Shown piece by piece: positions 19,121 to 21,858 of a stretch of 21,858 bases of DNA. The DNA lies in assembly GCA_003427395.1 (NCBI GenBank), contig BFEA01001039.1, forward strand, positions 220,626 through 242,483, given 5' to 3'. This DNA comes from Chara braunii (lineage: Eukaryota > Streptophyta > Charophyceae > Charales > Characeae). The position numbers and the translations under genes were made by a program. Numbering within the stretch: position 1 is the stretch's first letter; each line of letters begins with the position of its first letter. The notes under the pieces are model-generated. The model saw only the letters and a list, made by a program, of their open reading frames with translations. It was not told where the DNA came from and did no database searches.

Positions 19121-19288
19121 GTGAGCCCTCACTCAATGCCGGTTGGCCCTCACTCTTTGTCTGTCGTTGCTTGTGGGTTCGATTCCGGTGGGCCCTCAGC
19201 CTACCTCTGCCGTTGCTTGTGGGTTCGATTCCGGTGGGCCCTCATTCAATGCTGGTTGGCCCCTCACTCAATTCCGGTTGGCCCTCAC
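19094..19288 (+). repeat. tandem array of T-arm-like units
   Basis: CTG(C/T)CGTTGCTTGTGGG followed by TTCGATT starts at 19094, 19161 and 19207. Copies two and three carry GGTTCGATTCC, a perfect box B, followed by GGTGGGCCCTCA. A second word, CAAT(G/T)C(C/T)GGTTGGCCC, recurs at about 19134, 19247 and 19269. The spacing is irregular (67 and 46 bp), so this is a composite array. Multiple box B words without matching box A would not on their own form Pol III promoters. Confidence 0.8.
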
Positions 19289-19290
19289 TC

Positions 19291-19835
19291 TTTTTCTGCA
19301 CGCTTGATAGGCTGCACGAAGTGCCGCAAGACATGCTAGGCACGTTGTGAATTGTGCAGTTCTGGATCACACCCAAAAGGCATGAATGAGCTGAAAAAAC
19401 ACTACTGACCCAGTGCTGGGTCCTCGTCGCTGCCCGCCAAAGAAACCAGAAAAATGTGCCCCTGGTCCTCGAAGCACCGTGTGGAACTAAGTACACCACT
19501 CCGAGCACTGACGGGTCCTTTTTCTCAACACGCCGAGTCAAAGCGGTCCATGGGCCAGTAGTGCTAGCCTGCGGCACTACTGGAGCACAAGCAACATCAC
19601 TGAACTTCAGTTTTCTCATCTCGTTGGAGGAATGTATCTTCAAATTGCGAAAATCTGAACACCCACTTTTTTGTCGCCTCTCTGCAGCCCATTTCTCCCC
19701 CCTGGTCAGGAGGACAATTGGTTCAAGAGTGTGGATTGGTAGAGAAAGTGATGCTCAGGATGTTGCGTATGTGATGTCATTAGAACAGCGCTGCACAACG
19801 ACCCAGTCTCAAATGGCGAACGCTGTTGCTGTACA
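19291..19835. other. no supported gene; one longer open frame without ATG
   Basis: A plus-strand frame from about 19411 to the TGA at 19854 stays open for nearly 150 codons, but the first in-frame ATG is near its end and no domain is recognisable. A minus-strand frame is open over part of the same DNA (19242-19643). It may be old coding sequence or chance in a stop-poor patch. Confidence 0.35.
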
Positions 19836-20089
19836 ACGTTGCAGACGATGCTGAACCCTTAAGACCCCTGAGGTAAGGGAGAAGCCCCCAAGTCTGTTTT
19901 GCACTGAACCAAAGCTATATATTATACACAGTTTTTTTTTTTTTTTTTTTAATTATATACAGTTNTTTTTTTTTTTTTTTTTTAATTATATACAGTTCTT
20001 ACGATGTTGCAGATGATGTTGAACCCATCGCTTGAGGCAAGGGAGAAGCACGGAGTTGGACATTGCGTTTTTTTGCACTGAACCAAGCC
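19836..20089. repeat. direct duplication separated by poly(T) tracts
   Basis: GTTGCAGA(C/T)GATG(C/T)TGAACCC, then TGAGG(T/C)AAGGGAGAAGC, then TTGCACTGAACCAA recur at 19838-19912 and 20006-20086 (offset 168 to 174). Between the copies, AATTATATACAGTT follows a T run twice (T runs about 19932-19950 and 19966-19983, with an N at 19965), a nested duplication that may be a poly(T) slippage or assembly product. Confidence 0.8.
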
Positions 20090-20604
20090 TTTTGTTCCAC
20101 CCACCCCTTGGTCTCTGCGCAATACTCCACAACCTTCGTTGGGTTTCTCGAGTGTTTTAGGCCTTGGGATCACCTGGCCCTCGATACTTCACCTCCGTTC
20201 TTGCCGGAGTTCGTCATAGTTACTTGGCCGGGGGATGTGGCGTCATGAGATCATGTCCGGAGCTCCACACTGGTTAGTGATGATGGACCTGTGCCTCTCA
20301 AAAGGATGATTTTACTCTACGATGCAAATGTGGAACGGAAGATGCAGAAGAGTTCCTCTTTTTCTTTTTTCTTTTTTAACATCGTAGCCGGCTACCAGTT
20401 TCCGAATACCTTGTTTGCGTCCTTGCGAGCTCAACAATGTCGAGGCTTCCATCCGTATACCATGACGATATAACACCGTTAATGCCACCTTCACTTGCAG
20501 GCGATGCACTGCGCTTCGAATCGCCGTGCGCTTGGAGTTGCGGGTAGGTTGTTGATGCTGCCTGATGAGGCATGATTGAATCGAAAAAGCACGTATGAAA
20601 CGAC
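20090..20604. other. no supported gene
   Basis: CTTCACTTGCAG at about 20490-20501 followed by GCGATGCACTGC... and TTGCGG|GTAGGT at about 20544 would delimit a 43-nt mini-exon, but nothing connects to it. The 154-codon minus-strand frame (20312-20776) crosses a tRNA-like unit and an A run and has no known domain. Confidence 0.35.
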
Positions 20605-20680
20605 CAGGACTTGAGCCATACATTGGCCTCAGGCCCATATGCGCCGCGTTAAGCGGGGTTTCGGGCCTACCAGACCAAAA
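20605..20680 (-). mobile_element. tRNA-derived SINE-like head
   Basis: On the minus strand, box A TGGTCTGGTAGG (complement of 20666-20677) and box B GGCTCAAGTCC (complement of 20607-20617) both fit Pol III consensus loosely, with starts 60 nt apart. CCGC/GCGG (around 20645-20657) can form a short stem between them. The expected tRNA fold is not complete, so a tRNA-derived repeat is more likely than a tRNA gene. Confidence 0.4.
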
Positions 20681-21232
20681 TGGCTGCTGGGACCAGGCAA
20701 ATGAAGAAGAAAAAAAAAAAACAAGTTGCGCTGACGGTTCAACAAAGCTTGGCGCAGAGGGTGTCGTTACCTGCATCGGAGAAAAGTGCCTCGGAAGTAC
20801 TGGCAGCTTAACAACTTACAAGCCGTATTTGCATGTGGCCGTTCCCTGCCGTCGTCTACATGATGCCTTCAGGTCCGACAAGCCTGATAGAGGGCGTTGA
20901 AGTCTTTGAAAATGTGAACATTCTTCCCGTTCGAGGTGGCAAGTGCCCATTTTTACTTATTTGAGTACGTCTTCGATCATTGACATTATAGCATAGAGTA
21001 GGCCATGGTTCAGCCACATGACCACAATGCAACATGAATGTCTGGTTGCCCTCGCTGTGAGTAGTAGGCCAATTTCCATTGAGTGAAATGTACACCAATA
21101 AGTTGTTTTACGAGCTCCTTGATAGGGACTCGACGGAGAATGAGTCCCGGGGGTATCCTTCATTGGTATACTTTTCCGTGCGCTTTGCGCCTAACCCAAG
21201 AGACTTGATTTTGTGCCTTCCGTACGTTAAGT
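20681..21232. other. no gene seen
   Basis: An A-rich stretch lies at about 20703-20721. Open frames are short and overlap on both strands. No promoter cluster or repeat was noticed. Confidence 0.4.
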
Positions 21233-21290
21233 CCTGAACCCGGTTTCCAGCAGGTGCTGCTCCTACCCCCAATAGACTGGAGGTTTTCTG
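21233..21290 (+). mobile_element. partial copy of the 16569-16679 SINE-like unit
   Basis: GAACCCGGTTTCCAGCAGGTG, split as GAACCCGG and TTTCCAGCAGGTG, then GCTCC.ACC...AATAGA.TGGAG, follows the same order as 16602-16652. The box A head and the A-rich tail are missing. Confidence 0.65.
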
Positions 21291-21479
21291 TCAAGGAGGA
21301 AACAAATTGAAGAAAAAAGTCCATCATATGGCAACTCTTTAATGTGATAGTCCAAGTTGCACAAGCGAATTTGCAATTCCAACCCTCAAAACCCTTTGAT
21401 GATCACTTTCTATGGAAATTGATTGACCGGTGGAAATCTGATCCCGCACATCAGAAATTTGGTGACATGGGGATCTGTC

Positions 21480-21858
21480 GAAGGTTGGGCTGGTCTAGAT
21501 TCCCAGGTCCAAAATCAAAAATCAATTCCTGGGTAGTGAGCCCAGCCTGCCCAGGTACAGGTATGATTCCTTACTCCTTGTTCGAGTCCAAGATTGTACT
21601 CGTCCGAGTTCGAACCCAGATGATTCCTTCTTCTAAAACAGATCCAGAACCAGATGTCCAAGTCCGAGTTCGAAACCCAGATCCAGGTGCGAGTCATCCA
21701 AACACAAGCCCAGGTGCAGATCCAGGTCCCAGTTGTACATCATGGTTTAGGTGGAGATCCACCGTCCCAGTCCACGTCATGGTTGAAGTCCGAGTTCAAA
21801 CCCAGATGCACTGTGACGGGTGTGAGTCTGAACGCAAGCCCAGGTGCAGATCCAGGTC
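21480..21858. repeat. degenerate tandem repeats with units of about 126-130 bp, running off the window end
   Basis: GTCCGAGTTCGAA(A)CCCAG occurs at about 21602, 21662 and 21788 (the last with CAAA). CAAGCCCAGGTGCAGATCC, continuing AGGTC, occurs at 21705 and 21835, the latter ending at the window edge. Smaller CCAGGT and AGATCC words fill the units. Read on the minus strand, the first two GTCCGAG words give GGTTCGAAC-like box B sequences, but no box A was found. Confidence 0.75.

Noticed and set aside
19411-19854. Plus-strand frame of nearly 150 codons
   Set aside because: There is no in-frame ATG until near the end, a minus-strand frame overlaps it, and no recognisable domain is present.
20312-20776. 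154-codon minus-strand frame
   Set aside because: It spans an A-rich tract and a tRNA-like repeat, with no domain; most likely a by-product of repeat sequence.

Overview
The window looks like nuclear DNA of a green plant or streptophyte alga. The one secure gene encodes cytosolic ribosomal protein uL5 (RPL11) and reads closely like land-plant RPL11. The rest resembles a plant intergenic landscape: tRNA-derived SINE-like units, foldback elements, microsatellites, long homopolymer runs, and plant promoter words (telo-box, TGGGCC, E2F-type sites). Three single-base Ns (10951, 18649, 19965) sit in or close to simple-sequence or repeat tracts, as in a draft assembly. I cannot name the species. I recognised no transposon polymerase, integrase or transposase, no organellar gene, no CRISPR array and no intact tRNA or rRNA gene.

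Region 1 (1 to about 7900) is AT-rich and full of A and T runs, with no convincing gene. It holds two adjacent same-strand copies of a tRNA-derived SINE-like repeat (512-925), a 56-nt-arm inverted repeat (1934-2100), four short GC-rich units each next to an A or T run that reads as a 3' A-tail (2958-3100, 3624-3745, 4914-4998, 5075-5144), a 136-bp tandem duplication (5622-5878), a dispersed repeat present twice (6695-6905 and 7700-7905), and a tRNA-like head with exact tRNA box spacing (7012-7073).

Region 2 (about 7900-9540) is the gene-bearing part. A foldback element with arms of about 70 nt (7918-8283) lies upstream of the RPL11 promoter region, followed by the uninterrupted 182-codon RPL11 reading frame (8864-9412, + strand).

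Region 3 (9541-16560) has more balanced base composition. It contains a decayed tRNA-like unit (about 9896), a long purine-rich tract (10735-11560, trailing to about 11960), a 138-bp tandem duplication that stays open in one minus-strand frame (12445-12720), and a promoter-like cluster of telo-box, CT tract, E2F-type sites and TATA box (12880-13143). Downstream of that cluster are a good start codon (13166) and a strong splice donor (13581), which suggest an unannotated multi-exon gene that I could not assemble. A repeat block follows (13782-14490). A short peptide resembling the C-terminal part of 2-oxoglutarate dehydrogenase E1 (15478-15629) is noted with low confidence.

Region 4 (16560-21858) is repeat-dominated: a compact SINE-like unit with an initiator-Met-tRNA-like head, local modules with inverted repeats, AACC/AAAC and CT microsatellites, 32-bp and T-arm-containing tandem repeats, a poly(T)-interrupted duplication, and degenerate tandem repeats running off the window end.

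Only one gene is firmly supported, so no pathway or operon logic can be drawn between genes. I found no clearly new functional system. The best leads are the family of short A-tailed GC-rich units, the diversity of tRNA-derived heads, and the orphan E2F/telo-box promoter.
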